From Phoronis australis (Eukaryota > Phoronida > Phoronidae): 64,000 nt of DNA. This document shows, one piece after another, positions 27,801 to 34,929 of this stretch. The position numbers and the translations under genes are program-made. How positions within the stretch are numbered: position 1 is the first letter of the stretch; each line of letters opens with the position of its first letter. The notes beneath the pieces were generated by a model. It was not told the origin of the DNA. It did not search any database and worked only from the letters and a program-made list of their open reading frames with translations. The DNA is taken from contig NMRA01000006.1 in the NCBI GenBank assembly GCA_002633005.1, positions 1,260,442-1,324,441 of the forward strand, in the 5' to 3' direction.

Positions 27801-30800
27801 TTTATTATGATTTATTGGTAGTATACGTCTGAGGCGAAACTGGGAACCATTTCTCTGGATTTTACCAGAAGTTTTTAGAGTCAAAGTTAGGAATTTAGTT
27901 TACATCTAACAGTACGAAAATTTACGAGTATAAAGTACAATTGAAGTTACATGGATGATCAGTCAACGGTCACTTTATATAGGCATTATGTTTTTAAACA
28001 CGATTATCAATTTTTAGGTTACCTTCCCTGGTAATAATAGTAGTTTTCCCATTACTGTGGTTCTATGTGTGGAATGATGAGAGAGACCCTCTGCAGTGTT
28101 AAATGTCTATTGTATGGTCCTTGATGTACTTTTGATTTGACTTGTGAGTAATGGTCTCCCCTGTAACAAACAAGCCTGCTCCCATTGATGGCTTTCCTCT
28201 GCTGTTTTAGCAGGCCTTCACTTTGCTGAACCATTAAAAATGCTACAGAGATCTGCAAGAGTCATCAGATCTCTGCCTAAATGTCTTGTTTATTGGCAGC
28301 CACTGTCTGTGTGGTCCATTAACATAAACAATCCTCCCAGCTGTAATACAGTACTGTGTCCGCCTATTTATACTGGCCTGCCATAGGCATTTCAACTATG
28401 TCATGGCTGATAAAAAACACTCCAGCCATCTTATGTGAACTTAAGCTGGTTCCAGGCAATACTCTTCACTTTGTTGTTATAAGGTTGTTGACCCAGGATC
28501 CTGAAATGGAGTTGGTGTTTATAAGAGCTGTAGGCCTGAGGTTTTCTGTGCTTACTGGAGAACTGGTGGATTCTGCAGAGGTGGTCATGGAGCTTAAATT
28601 TACTCTGATTTGTGTATTTGTGCTTCTAACTTACGAAATTTGAACTAGAACTAAGAAGTTGAAAACTTTTCAACTGTTTAAAATCTCAAATCACAGGTAC
28701 AAGCTTTTTGTGCTTCTTGTTTCCAGTCCTAACGTACCAATTGACAAAACCCGAGGACATTTTGCATCTTAACTTTTGCTGAATTCAAACCTTTTTTAGA
28801 TTTGTTGGATCCACTTTTCTTCGGTTTACAAACTTAAAAGGACATTTTGCACCTTAACTTCTGCTAAATTCACCCATTGTTCAGAAACCAGTATTCTGTT
28901 TCTGTTTATAAACTTAACTTCTTCAAGTTCAATTTGTAACTATTTTAACAGGATCTGGAGTTATTTGATTATTTATATTAATTTATTGAATCTATTTCAA
29001 GGGGTGCAAGGCCCTCCAATAACTTAATCAGTTGCAACCACAAATGAGTCTTAGGTTTTCGGATGGAATTCATGGAGTCTGACTTCTATCACAGAAGTGG
29101 AGCTTTTGAACCGAATTTACATATTTAAGTAGCTGATACCAAAATTTGAATATTTTTTTGTTAATTGCCAAAAATTAAAATGTAAAACATCAAGTTCAAC
29201 AATTTTTGCCACAGATAGATCGACTATCGTTTTGCAACAGATGTGTCCAAGTAGATGTTCATTCCTCTTGAAGGTGGCACTGTTCTTTTTCTGGTTTTGA
29301 GAAACAATAAACATGGCATGCTGCAAGTTATCAGTTAAACAGAGCTACAGTGTAACTTGGCGGAAAAAATAAGGCAATTCCTGGACCAATTTTATGTTAT
29401 TTATCTCTTTACAAATGTGAACTTTAAGCAGAAAACAAATGATTTTTGTGTTTGTTTAAACATTATTTTTCTGTTTTTGGAAATGGAAAACCAGGCCTCT
29501 ACAAGTACAGTGCAATGACATGTATTACAAGTACAGTGCAATGACATGTATTACAAGTACAGTGCAATGACATGTATTACAAGTACAGTGCAATGACATG
29601 TATTACAAGTACAGTGCAATGACATGTATGAAAATGTTGTAAGAAAACTGATTAGATATCGTTTAAATGGACATCAATTAACAACTTCAAATGAATAAGT
29701 AAATAAACTGATCTGAGGTGCTGCGATCTACTGTTATGTAAGATCTGAGAATATTTAAAAATTGGACATGTAGCTCTAGTGAGTTAAATGTCAAATCTAT
29801 TGAACTCTAATTGGCTTGATTCAGTCAATCATTTTGGTCCATAAATTATCAAAGTCTTCTCATTGCCACTCAAAGTCAGTTGAAAATTGTTATGCAAATT
29901 TGTTTAACAATGAGGCTGTTTACTTGCAGGTATTTCTTTTGCGTGCTATTCGCCCTCGTTATCCTCGGTGTTCTCAATGGACTGGTCCTGCTCCCTGTGA
30001 TACTCTCCATATTGGGACCCCAAGCGGAGGTATGTAGCAGCATCTGGTGGCTGTTTTGTGAACTATACACATTACTTCAGAACACAGTTCTGTTAGAAAC
30101 AGTCGTTTAAAGGGGCCTTACAATTTCTACGTCCAAGCAATGCAGTTTTGGGTTGTTGTGGGATAGGATAGAGTTTTGAAAGTATTAGTTTTGACCAATG
30201 CTATTAATCTATAAAATCCGGTGTGTGTGTGTGTGATTTTTTACAAATTACCAATTCTTGTTGTTGTCTGCCAGACATTCACTGAAGTTAAAGCATGACC
30301 AGGCTTGAGTAATAAAATTTACTAAGAAAGAAAAGTACATTCATAGCAAATTTTGTATGAAAAAAAGTCTAAGATAAAATCTCAGAAATGCTGTTAAAGT
30401 ATTCTCAGTTGACAGTTTGTTTTTGTTATGTGCAACTTTAATTTTTTCATGAAAATCAAGTCCTGTCTTTTGACAAACCCTCATGCAAAAGTGGAACATT
30501 TTAAAAACAATTCCTAATAATGTAGTGAAGAACAGTGCATAAAGCAGAGTACCTGCAAGTTTCATGCGAATACGATCAGCCACACCAGCCATTCCTGAGA
30601 TATGATGTTCCAAAGTTGGCAGAAATTAGATTCTGCATTGAGACTGATCTCGGGGGGGGGGGNAATCTTGCAGATAACTTTGAAAAATTTCGTTGAGATT
30701 TAACTGGCGTTGTCAATTTAAAATTAACTAGAAAATGTTTGCTTCAAATTTTCACTACAAACACAATGTTATTATTCATATTATTGTAAAATGCATTTGC

Positions 30801-32856
30801 TATAATGAACAATGTTGATTAAAATTCAAATTTTATTTTCATAACAGCTCTTTGTGTTGCAGATCACACCAAAGGATAATGGTGATCAAATTGCCCCTCC
30901 AACACCCGAACCTTCGCCTGTGCCGGAGAGACCGGTCAGGACCATCAGTCGAAGAGTCTATCCCAGAATGCCATCAGACATATCATTGACAACAATCAGC
31001 GAGGAACCATCCCAGTACTCCTCGCATGAGATTGTTGTTTCCCCAGAAATAGTTGTCGAGACAACAACTCATCCAACAGGAAGCAAAAACAGTAATCATA
31101 GTAGTAGACATGTAAGTGTCACCTGAGTGAAAAACTTGGCAGTTCACTAGTTCACGCTTGTCAGAACAGTGTCCCTACCTTTACAAATAAGTGTGGAAAA
31201 TCACCTGAGTGAAAAACTTGGCAGTTCACTAGTTCACGCTTGTCAGAACAGTGTCCCTACCTTTACAAATAAGTGTGCGGAAGTCTTCAGGTGTAACCCT
31301 TTTTTCCACATTAGCCCCTGCTGTGGGTGAACAATTTTCAGATTTTACTTTATTTAGATTATAACTAGAGCAGATAACCTTTTTTGCTCCACTTTGTTAG
31401 GATATGAATGCTAAGTCCTGTATTTTATTTGGATGTTAATTGCATTCGTTCGTTGGTGTTGATTAGATTTGTCAGACTTGATGTTCAATGAATTGTTATT
31501 TTGTAAAGTTGACAATGTAATTAATTGTTGAACTTTCCACGTTATAACATAATTGTCCTTCATGCAATTACAAAATGCATTTGTTTGTGTTCAGTGAGAG
31601 CTCTCATGCATTTGTGTCTTGCCATTTCAGAATACACCTCCATCGTTGCGTGTTCACGGGACGCCCCCCTCTCGTCATGTGACCCGCGTGAAGGCTAAAG
31701 CCAAAGTTACAGTAGAAGTGCACACACAGTTGCCTGGTAGGTAGTAAATGAACATGTTACATTTGATGTACCTCTTATCAACTGTTATTATGTGTATCAG
31801 ACACTCTAAAATGGAAAATCGATGTCACTTCAGTATATCATTATGGGGAGCTCAAAATTCACAGGATGCGTAGAAATGCCTGCTTTCGGGTGTGGCGATC
31901 GGTGCCTTATCACATGAACACTTCCTTTGTTCATTTATGCTTACTCCTCTTAATCCATTCAGATGTCAAGAAGATAAACCTTTGCTTATGAACACCATCT
32001 CAAAGATGGTGTCGTTCATTAGATGGAGCTCAAAAAGTGTCTTAGTTTTACAGCTGTTCTGATTAAAGACAGTGAAAAAGCAATTTTCCAATTTGGAAAG
32101 TCCGCCACAGCCACTTCCTGTTTTATGTCAGCTGTATGTTATAAATGATCAATGTTATAAATGATCAATGTTATAAATGATCAATGTTATAAATGATCAA
32201 TGTTATAAATGATCAATGTTATAAATGATCAATGTTATAAATGATCAATGTTATAAATGATCAATGTTATTGATAAATTAATATTCTGCTTCTACACTGT
32301 ATGCTGTGAAAATTTGCTGCACTTCTTGTCTACTTTTATACCAAACACTTGTGCTTTTGAGTTGTCATATTCCCATCACTGGTGGGCTTAGTATTCCAAT
32401 GGACACCAAACGTTGCTCATTTTAATTTGAGAATTGACTAATAACATTTTGTGAAATTTGAAACTTTACTTGCGATTGATAAGTTTTCAAGTAAACTCTT
32501 ATTATTGTACATTGTATTTTTGCACTATAAGTAACATTGAAAAAATTAAGTCTCTACTAAATTTTGGGGGTCACGTGTCCTGATCTGAGGGCAAGTGAAA
32601 ATGTATGTGAACAAATGTTGACAAGTATGTGTTAGTATTTAAATGCTGTTGGTGGGTGGGTGTTAATATGTAAATGTTGTTGGTGGGTGTTTGTTTAATA
32701 TGTAAATGTTGTTGGTGGGTGTGAGTTAATCTATTTCTTGTATGTACAGGTGCTGTACTGGAATATAAAAGTAAGAGGAGGCGAGAGAAGTCTCGTCACG
32801 TTGAGGCTGATTCTGGTTCAAGTTCAGACTCCAGCAACAGTAAACATTCTTCATAG
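9640..32856 (+). CDS. PTCH1: Patched (Hedgehog receptor), 21 coding exons, 5' incomplete
   Basis: Patched is a 12-TM RND-family membrane protein that binds Hedgehog and, when unliganded, represses Smoothened by moving sterol. The joined exons give about 1,195 residues: extracellular domain 1, TM2-TM6 (sterol-sensing domain), a middle cytoplasmic loop, TM7, extracellular domain 2, TM8-TM12 and a cytoplasmic tail. Family hallmarks seen directly: [10 protein letters not shown] in domain 1, GLGVDDM in TM4, IPIPALRAF after TM5, [13 protein letters not shown] after TM7, FWEQYIGLR before TM8, GIGVEF in TM10. Exons: 9640-9826, 10411-10480, 10759-10856, 14905-15016, 15468-15682, 16018-16297, 16582-16740, 16948-17046, 19942-20067, 21272-21390, 21553-21919, 22427-22600, 23015-23153, 24632-24949, 25261-25541, 25847-25984, 26351-26493, 29930-30029, 30863-31111, 31631-31736, 32750-32856. 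All introns are GT-AG with compatible phases. The N-terminus and TM1 are missing. Orthology is very secure; PTCH1 is used as the general name for a pre-duplication patched. Confidence 0.97.
10411..10480 (+). CDS. PTCH1: PTCH window exon 2: extracellular domain 1
   Basis: Acceptor tattttgcag, donor gtgagt. Seventy bases completing a Thr codon and then reading [20 protein letters not shown] and MDT. This corresponds to the small exon of vertebrate PTCH1 carrying WKLEHLCYKSG. Phase 2 entry, phase 0 exit. Confidence 0.95.
10759..10856 (+). CDS. PTCH1: PTCH window exon 3: extracellular domain 1, PLDCFWEGA motif
   Basis: Acceptor gtctttcag, donor gtgagt. Encodes [20 protein letters not shown] followed by [12 protein letters not shown]. 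The [14 protein letters not shown] block is among the most conserved parts of the Patched ectodomain and occupies its own exon in vertebrates too. The exon leaves two bases for the next codon. Confidence 0.97.
11640..11810. repeat. degenerate GC-rich minisatellite
   Basis: About six imperfect units built on gctcctgggtgtaaagccca. The units vary in length and sequence. The stretch is much richer in GC than the surrounding intron. Confidence 0.7.
14339..14492. repeat. 77-bp tandem duplication
   Basis: Two copies starting gttataca at 14339 and 14416, both containing actttctgagtaaatg and ctggtgcttctctgcaa. The copies differ by a few substitutions and small indels. Confidence 0.8.
14905..15016 (+). 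CDS. PTCH1: PTCH window exon 4: extracellular domain 1
   Basis: Acceptor tattttcag, donor gtaaga. Encodes [20 protein letters not shown] through ESILEVFDR, matching the WTNFDP..FLEEL...INYQ stretch of PTCH1. One base completes the preceding Pro codon and the exon exits in phase 0. Conservation is lower than in its neighbours, but frame, phase and position all fit. Confidence 0.92.
15468..15682 (+). CDS. PTCH1: PTCH window exon 5: cysteine-rich part of extracellular domain 1
   Basis: Acceptor gtcttcttag, donor gtaagt. Encodes [20 protein letters not shown] and later [20 protein letters not shown] followed by [12 protein letters not shown]. The PCLNPxDPxCP motif and [11 protein letters not shown] are diagnostic. 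Several cysteines match the conserved ectodomain disulfide pattern. Exits with two bases of a Lys codon. Confidence 0.97.
16018..16297 (+). CDS. PTCH1: PTCH window exon 6: end of domain 1 and start of TM2
   Basis: Acceptor catttatttaag, donor gtgagt. Encodes [11 protein letters not shown], an INWxxDKA..LEAWQR-type segment (here [20 protein letters not shown]), [20 protein letters not shown] and M. The last part is the start of TM2 and of the sterol-sensing domain. The gene splits TM2 at LM|LIYA, as in vertebrates. Confidence 0.97.
16383..16532. repeat. 50-bp tandem repeat, three copies
   Basis: Copies begin attgacaaaactcacaagga at 16383, 16433 and 16483, nearly identical, with a partial fourth (attggcaaaac) at 16533. 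The array lies in the 284-bp intron between PTCH window exons 6 and 7 and makes up half of it. Confidence 0.95.
16582..16740 (+). CDS. PTCH1: PTCH window exon 7: TM2 end and TM3
   Basis: Acceptor ccttttccag, donor gtaggc, 53 codons, phase 0 at both ends. Encodes [11 protein letters not shown], a short cytosolic turn, then TM3 [20 protein letters not shown], and SFNASTTQ. This is the core of the sterol-sensing domain. Confidence 0.97.
16948..17046 (+). CDS. PTCH1: PTCH window exon 8: TM4 with the GxxxDD proton-relay motif
   Basis: Acceptor ttattttctag, donor gtaggt, 33 codons. Encodes [20 protein letters not shown] and [19 protein letters not shown] is the RND-family TM4 motif whose acidic residues are needed for transport-like activity of Patched. 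It is intact here. Confidence 0.97.
17047..19941 (+). other. PTCH intron (2.9 kb) with a foldback element
   Basis: Non-coding between the TM4 and TM5 exons. The only structured part I see is the foldback element at 19327-19449; the preceding 19300-19326 is a TA-rich simple sequence. Confidence 0.7.
19327..19449. mobile_element. foldback (MITE-like) element, copy 1
   Basis: Inverted arms of about 45 bp: the left reads gtcggggtaatagtcggata... to ttttgagaacc, and the right is its diverged reverse complement ending near ctactgtc. The central loop contains ccactgaataa. Arms and loop words are shared with the elements at 57338 and 61855. No coding capacity; a non-autonomous DNA element is the likeliest reading. 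Confidence 0.7.
19942..20067 (+). CDS. PTCH1: PTCH window exon 9: TM5
   Basis: Acceptor aatgttttcag, donor gtttgt, 42 codons. Encodes [40 protein letters not shown] and LQ. Vertebrate PTCH1 has ..[26 protein letters not shown] in the same place. It follows a 2.9-kb intron. Confidence 0.97.
20068..21271 (+). other. PTCH intron (1.2 kb)
   Basis: Non-coding. Its last 72 bases (21200-21271) are open in the frame of the next exon and follow a second acceptor, so they may be alternatively included. Nothing else recognised. Confidence 0.7.
21272..21390 (+). CDS. PTCH1: PTCH window exon 10: TM6
   Basis: Acceptor gtttgtcttacag, donor gtatgc. Encodes [39 protein letters not shown] and two bases of a Gly codon. 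TM6 and the DLYRRxxxRxDxxCCF motif match Patched closely. A second acceptor 72 bp upstream (21191-21199, gtcctacag) is in frame and open, so a longer alternative exon is possible. Confidence 0.96.
21553..21919 (+). CDS. PTCH1: PTCH window exon 11: middle cytoplasmic loop with two PPxY motifs
   Basis: Acceptor ggtcttttccag, donor gtatgt. The first base completes Gly; 122 codons follow. Encodes [20 protein letters not shown], then [14 protein letters not shown], a Ser/Thr-rich stretch, a Cys-rich [13 protein letters not shown] segment, and [19 protein letters not shown] leading to TM7. PPSY and PPPY fit WW-domain binding sites for NEDD4/SMURF-type ubiquitin ligases, known to control Patched turnover. 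The preceding intron (162 bp) is in frame and stop-free. Confidence 0.95.
22427..22600 (+). CDS. PTCH1: PTCH window exon 12: TM7 and start of extracellular domain 2
   Basis: Acceptor tattcccacag, donor gtcagt, 58 codons. Encodes [20 protein letters not shown], then [20 protein letters not shown] and [18 protein letters not shown]. DGLDLTDxVPRET is diagnostic of Patched. A 47-bp minisatellite starts right at the donor. Confidence 0.97.
22603..22790. repeat. 47-bp tandem repeat, four copies, at a splice donor
   Basis: Units start cagttgaagg at 22603, 22650, 22697 and 22744 and include gaagatagtgcata. The array begins two bases inside the intron after the TM7 exon, so the donor gtcagt overlaps the first unit. 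Confidence 0.95.
23015..23153 (+). CDS. PTCH1: PTCH window exon 13: extracellular domain 2
   Basis: Acceptor tcatattgcag, donor gtaata. Encodes [20 protein letters not shown] and [20 protein letters not shown], ending FRQWLY and one base of the next codon. Matches the DYP..Q.LLYDLH..F...W.. segment of PTCH1 domain 2. Confidence 0.93.
23154..24631 (+). other. PTCH intron (1.5 kb)
   Basis: Non-coding, between two extracellular domain 2 exons. It contains the 18-bp repeat at 23733-23858. No other feature seen. Confidence 0.7.
23733..23858. repeat. 18-bp tandem repeat, seven copies
   Basis: Unit ccagtatatgactgaacg repeats with an exact 18-bp period from 23733; the fourth copy has ctag and the last two have tgaatg. 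The length is a multiple of three, which explains long open frames on the other strand. Confidence 0.95.
24632..24949 (+). CDS. PTCH1: PTCH window exon 14: extracellular domain 2
   Basis: Acceptor ttatttcag; the donor is placed at gtacgt (24950), because this leaves one base that joins the next exon as ATT (Ile) and keeps the frame. Encodes [49 protein letters not shown] and [14 protein letters not shown]. All are strongly conserved Patched blocks. Confidence 0.95.
25261..25541 (+). CDS. PTCH1: PTCH window exon 15: end of domain 2 and TM8
   Basis: Acceptor tccgttacag, donor gtgagt. Encodes [51 protein letters not shown], then hydrophobic TM8 ([20 protein letters not shown]) and [10 protein letters not shown]. 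AQxPFYLN and FWEQYIGLR are hallmark motifs. Confidence 0.97.
25847..25984 (+). CDS. PTCH1: PTCH window exon 16: TM9 and TM10 with GxxxE motif
   Basis: Acceptor taccctgtag, donor gtgagt, 46 codons. Encodes [40 protein letters not shown] and TVHVCV. The GIGVEF acidic position in TM10 is the counterpart of GxxxDD in TM4 and is intact. Confidence 0.97.
26351..26493 (+). CDS. PTCH1: PTCH window exon 17: TM10-TM11
   Basis: Acceptor ttctccgcag, donor gtaaga. Encodes [40 protein letters not shown] and SDFDFIV plus two bases of Arg. [20 protein letters not shown] is the vertebrate equivalent. A 3.4-kb intron follows. Confidence 0.97.
26771..27015. repeat. 85-bp tandem repeat, about 2.9 copies
   Basis: Units begin ctaactatgaactgttcac at 26771, 26856 and 26941. 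The third copy stops after gttctcattg, lacking the gagggctacc part. Copies are almost identical, so expansion is recent. Confidence 0.95.
29501..29630. repeat. 26-bp tandem repeat, five copies
   Basis: Unit starts acaagtacagtgcaatgaca and repeats exactly every 26 bases at 29501, 29527, 29553, 29579 and 29605. Copies are identical apart from the last base. Confidence 0.95.
29930..30029 (+). CDS. PTCH1: PTCH window exon 18: TM12
   Basis: Acceptor tttacttgcag, donor gtatgt. Completes Arg and encodes [33 protein letters not shown], the last membrane segment. PTCH1 reads [20 protein letters not shown] here. Phase 0 exit. Confidence 0.97.
30652..30663. other. poly-G run followed by a single N
   Basis: Eleven G residues, then an undetermined base at 30663, inside a PTCH intron. 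This looks like a sequencing drop-out rather than biology. Confidence 0.9.
30863..31111 (+). CDS. PTCH1: PTCH window exon 19: C-terminal cytoplasmic tail
   Basis: Acceptor tttgtgttgcag, donor gtaagt, 83 codons. Begins [20 protein letters not shown], matching the TPSPEPPPS motif that follows TM12 in PTCH1. The rest is Ser/Thr/Pro-rich ([19 protein letters not shown]) and low in conservation, as is usual for this tail. No PPxY motif is present. Confidence 0.92.
31119..31278. repeat. 82-bp tandem duplication next to a splice donor
   Basis: Two near-identical copies start tcacctgagtgaaaaactt at 31119 and 31201. The first begins seven bases after the exon 19 junction. Confidence 0.95.
31631..31736 (+). 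CDS. PTCH1: PTCH window exon 20: C-terminal tail
   Basis: Acceptor gccatttcag, donor gtaggt. Encodes [20 protein letters not shown] and [16 protein letters not shown], with the last codon split. VTVxVHxxxPG is also present near the end of vertebrate PTCH1 (VTVAVHPPPVPG), which supports the call despite weak overall conservation. Confidence 0.88.
31737..32749 (+). other. PTCH intron (1.0 kb) with two repeats
   Basis: Non-coding. It carries the 16-bp array (32139-32266) and, at 32645-32725, about three imperfect copies of a 32-bp unit containing gttggtgggtg. Confidence 0.7.
32139..32266. repeat. 16-bp tandem repeat, eight copies
   Basis: Perfect repeats of ttataaatgatcaatg from 32139 to 32266. 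The unit contains the palindrome tgatca. Confidence 0.97.
32750..32856 (+). CDS. PTCH1: PTCH window exon 21: last coding exon and stop
   Basis: Acceptor tatgtacag. Completes Gly and encodes [20 protein letters not shown], then [14 protein letters not shown] and TAG at 32854-32856. The end is basic, then Ser-rich. The stop is followed at once by gtaagc, a good donor, so the stop appears to be the last three bases of the exon and a 3'UTR intron follows. Confidence 0.85.
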
Positions 32857-33833
32857 GTAAGCCATCTGCGTGACACACTCTATGTCAATCAGGTGTAGGG
32901 CTGTGTTTACCCATTTAATTTGTATGATCTTTGAAAATTTGTCTCAATTTAGAAGCCTCAATTTGTGTTATTGTAAAACATTTCTGAGAAAGGTTGACCA
33001 GAGACTGTCATATTTCCTAAATGTAATTAACGTCTTCCGTGAACAGATTGTTGTGATTCTAGGTGTTTTGAACTATCCGAGTAGTCCTAGCAATGCTCCA
33101 TTAATGCAAGAATACGTGATGCCTTTTCATGCGTGCCGTATTGCAAACAGAGTGGCCGATAGTTTTTTGAAATTTGCCGTTACCCATGATAGAAGTATGC
33201 ATGCCCCACGGGTGCTAGAGTCATTTGAAAAAACACAGCGGGTGTTGTTTGTAGCTATTTCAATTAATTGGGGATTCTCGCGGTTCAGTATACAAAAGTC
33301 CTTAACAAGCCTGTTTCTTACATTTGGCAATTTATGACTTCGTTGTGGTCAGGGGATGCTTTGAATTTATTGTAGGAATTTAATTTACATAGCCTACTGT
33401 TAGAGGCAAACTTTAATGTTGATTGAGACTTCTTTGGTCAAGATATCATATGTGAAACATGAATGAGTGGACTGTGGGTTTTACTAATTGTTCAAATAGC
33501 TTAGTTTATTCTTGGATTTGTTTCCTGACCATTTATAAACAGAGCACAGCCAGTCTGGTGCCTGGAGTCCAATAAATAAAGATCACCAGATTAGCCTGCA
33601 ATAAACCTAAGAGGGTGTTTGCAGGCAGTTTTTCCTGTTGCCATGGTTACTAACCTTGTCTTTTGAAATCTTTAGAAGCAAGTGGTCACCACCTGCCAGA
33701 CTTGTGAAAGTAGTGTAAACTGACAATTCTTTTTGATTTTATATTTACTGTTCTGGTATTTGCCTTCAATCAGTGGCTGGCCTTAGTTGTTCATGTTTCC
33801 TTGGTGACCGATTTTTTTTTCTTTCTGTTTCAG
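32857..33833 (+). other. putative PTCH 3'UTR intron
   Basis: Runs from gtaagc, directly after the stop codon, to tttctgtttcag. It contains one longish open frame (to about 33337) that resembles no family I know and has no supporting start context; I treat it as chance. Confidence 0.5.
33571..33580 (+). terminator. possible alternative PTCH poly(A) signal
   Basis: Overlapping AATAAATAAA inside the putative 3'UTR intron, with another AATAAA near 33600 and a G/T-rich stretch after it. If the intron is retained, this would end a shorter transcript. No transcript evidence is available. Confidence 0.3.
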
Positions 33834-34057
33834 TTGTTTGGTGTTCTTGAACCCTTGGTGCTAGTTGGACTGCAATACGTATTTGATTCATTGTGTCTTA
33901 TTTAATGTTTACTGTAAATTATTACAATCTGTGTACAATGTACATTGTGTCACGGGACGGCAGCTCTCTCCAGAGGTGTACATCATAACGAACAGTCGTC
34001 GTGGCAACGAACTGAACTGGTGATATAATGTTAATACGTGTATATTATGACAAAGGC

Positions 34058-34092
34058 TGTATATAACTTGTATTATAAAATGTATGTATATA
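34058..34092 (+). promoter_or_regulatory. two Pumilio-type elements (TGTATATA) in PTCH 3'UTR
   Basis: TGTATATA occurs at 34058-34065 and again at 34085-34092. It matches the UGUANAUA consensus bound by Pumilio/PUF proteins, which repress or destabilise mRNAs. Two sites 27 bp apart are suggestive, but the area is AT-rich and chance matches are possible. Confidence 0.3.
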
Positions 34093-34907
34093 GTTTATAT
34101 TTATGTACAGATGTGTGCGTATCATTGATATTGTTTGAGCTTAGTTGTCATAACTCAGGGTGTCTTAACTAGGGTATGTCGGCGCACCAGTGAATGGACA
34201 TGCTTGAAGGAAGAAATATGTGTTAAACAGTATTAGTTTTTAGCCAGTTTTATACATTACCTCTCAAAAATAAGGGATGTTCAGTCTGGTAGGACCTGGT
34301 TGCTATGGAAACATTTGTTGTGTGACACCTGTAGCCCTCCAATTGTCTCAGAACTGTTGATGCTACTGCATAAATGTACTTAGATCCAAGATGGTCGCTT
34401 GGTTCCAAAATAACCGTTTGTTACAAGAAATCCAATTTTTATTCACATGGGTTCCCTTTTCATTGTTAATGTACTTTCTGGTGATGTTGAGATAATTAGG
34501 GAAAAGTTAGACAATCACATTGTTGTTGATGTAGATACTTGGTTTGTTTTCTAAAACTTGCCTTTAGACCCTCCATTCCCTCTAGTGTGTACCTGTCTCG
34601 TGTTACAGGGTGGTACAACCATGCGCAAGTTGCCAAAATCAAAATATTCATTGTGTACCTATATAATACTCAAACCTGTAAAATACTCTACGGTAGCATA
34701 ATAGTGAGTTAAGTTTGTACTGGATGGAGGTAGACATGCGAATGAGTAGGTATGTAACCTCTGACCTGTGTCATTGTATGCTCAATGATTGTTGTCAAAT
34801 ATTACTATTTTTGTCTGTGATAGAGTTGAGTCCCTGGAACCTGTATAACTAATGTGTAGTTAAAAAAGCACAAAGTTGTCAAATATTGGGTTATGAAACC
34901 AGTTGAA

Positions 34908-34913
34908 AATAAA
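34908..34913 (+). terminator. PTCH poly(A) signal AATAAA
   Basis: Canonical AATAAA followed within about 30 bases by a G/T-rich stretch (gtgcattgtggtttta), the usual downstream element. It is the best signal after the PTCH stop and lies about 2 kb beyond it. Confidence 0.6.
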
Positions 34914-34929
34914 AATAACTGCAAAATTT

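Larger units (their letters stand above)
26494..29929 (+). other. PTCH intron (3.4 kb)
   Basis: Non-coding, between the TM11 and TM12 exons. Holds the 85-bp repeat (26771-27015) and the 26-bp repeat (29501-29630). No exon or other element recognised. Confidence 0.7.

Noticed and set aside
29501-29630. Regular repeats considered as a CRISPR array
   Set aside because: Units are direct tandem repeats with no spacers, in an animal intron. The same holds for the 16-, 18-, 45- and 47-bp arrays.
32870-33337. Plus-strand open frame of about 155 codons after the PTCH stop
   Set aside because: No known domain, no good ATG context, and it lies in the putative 3'UTR intron. A chance open frame is likelier.
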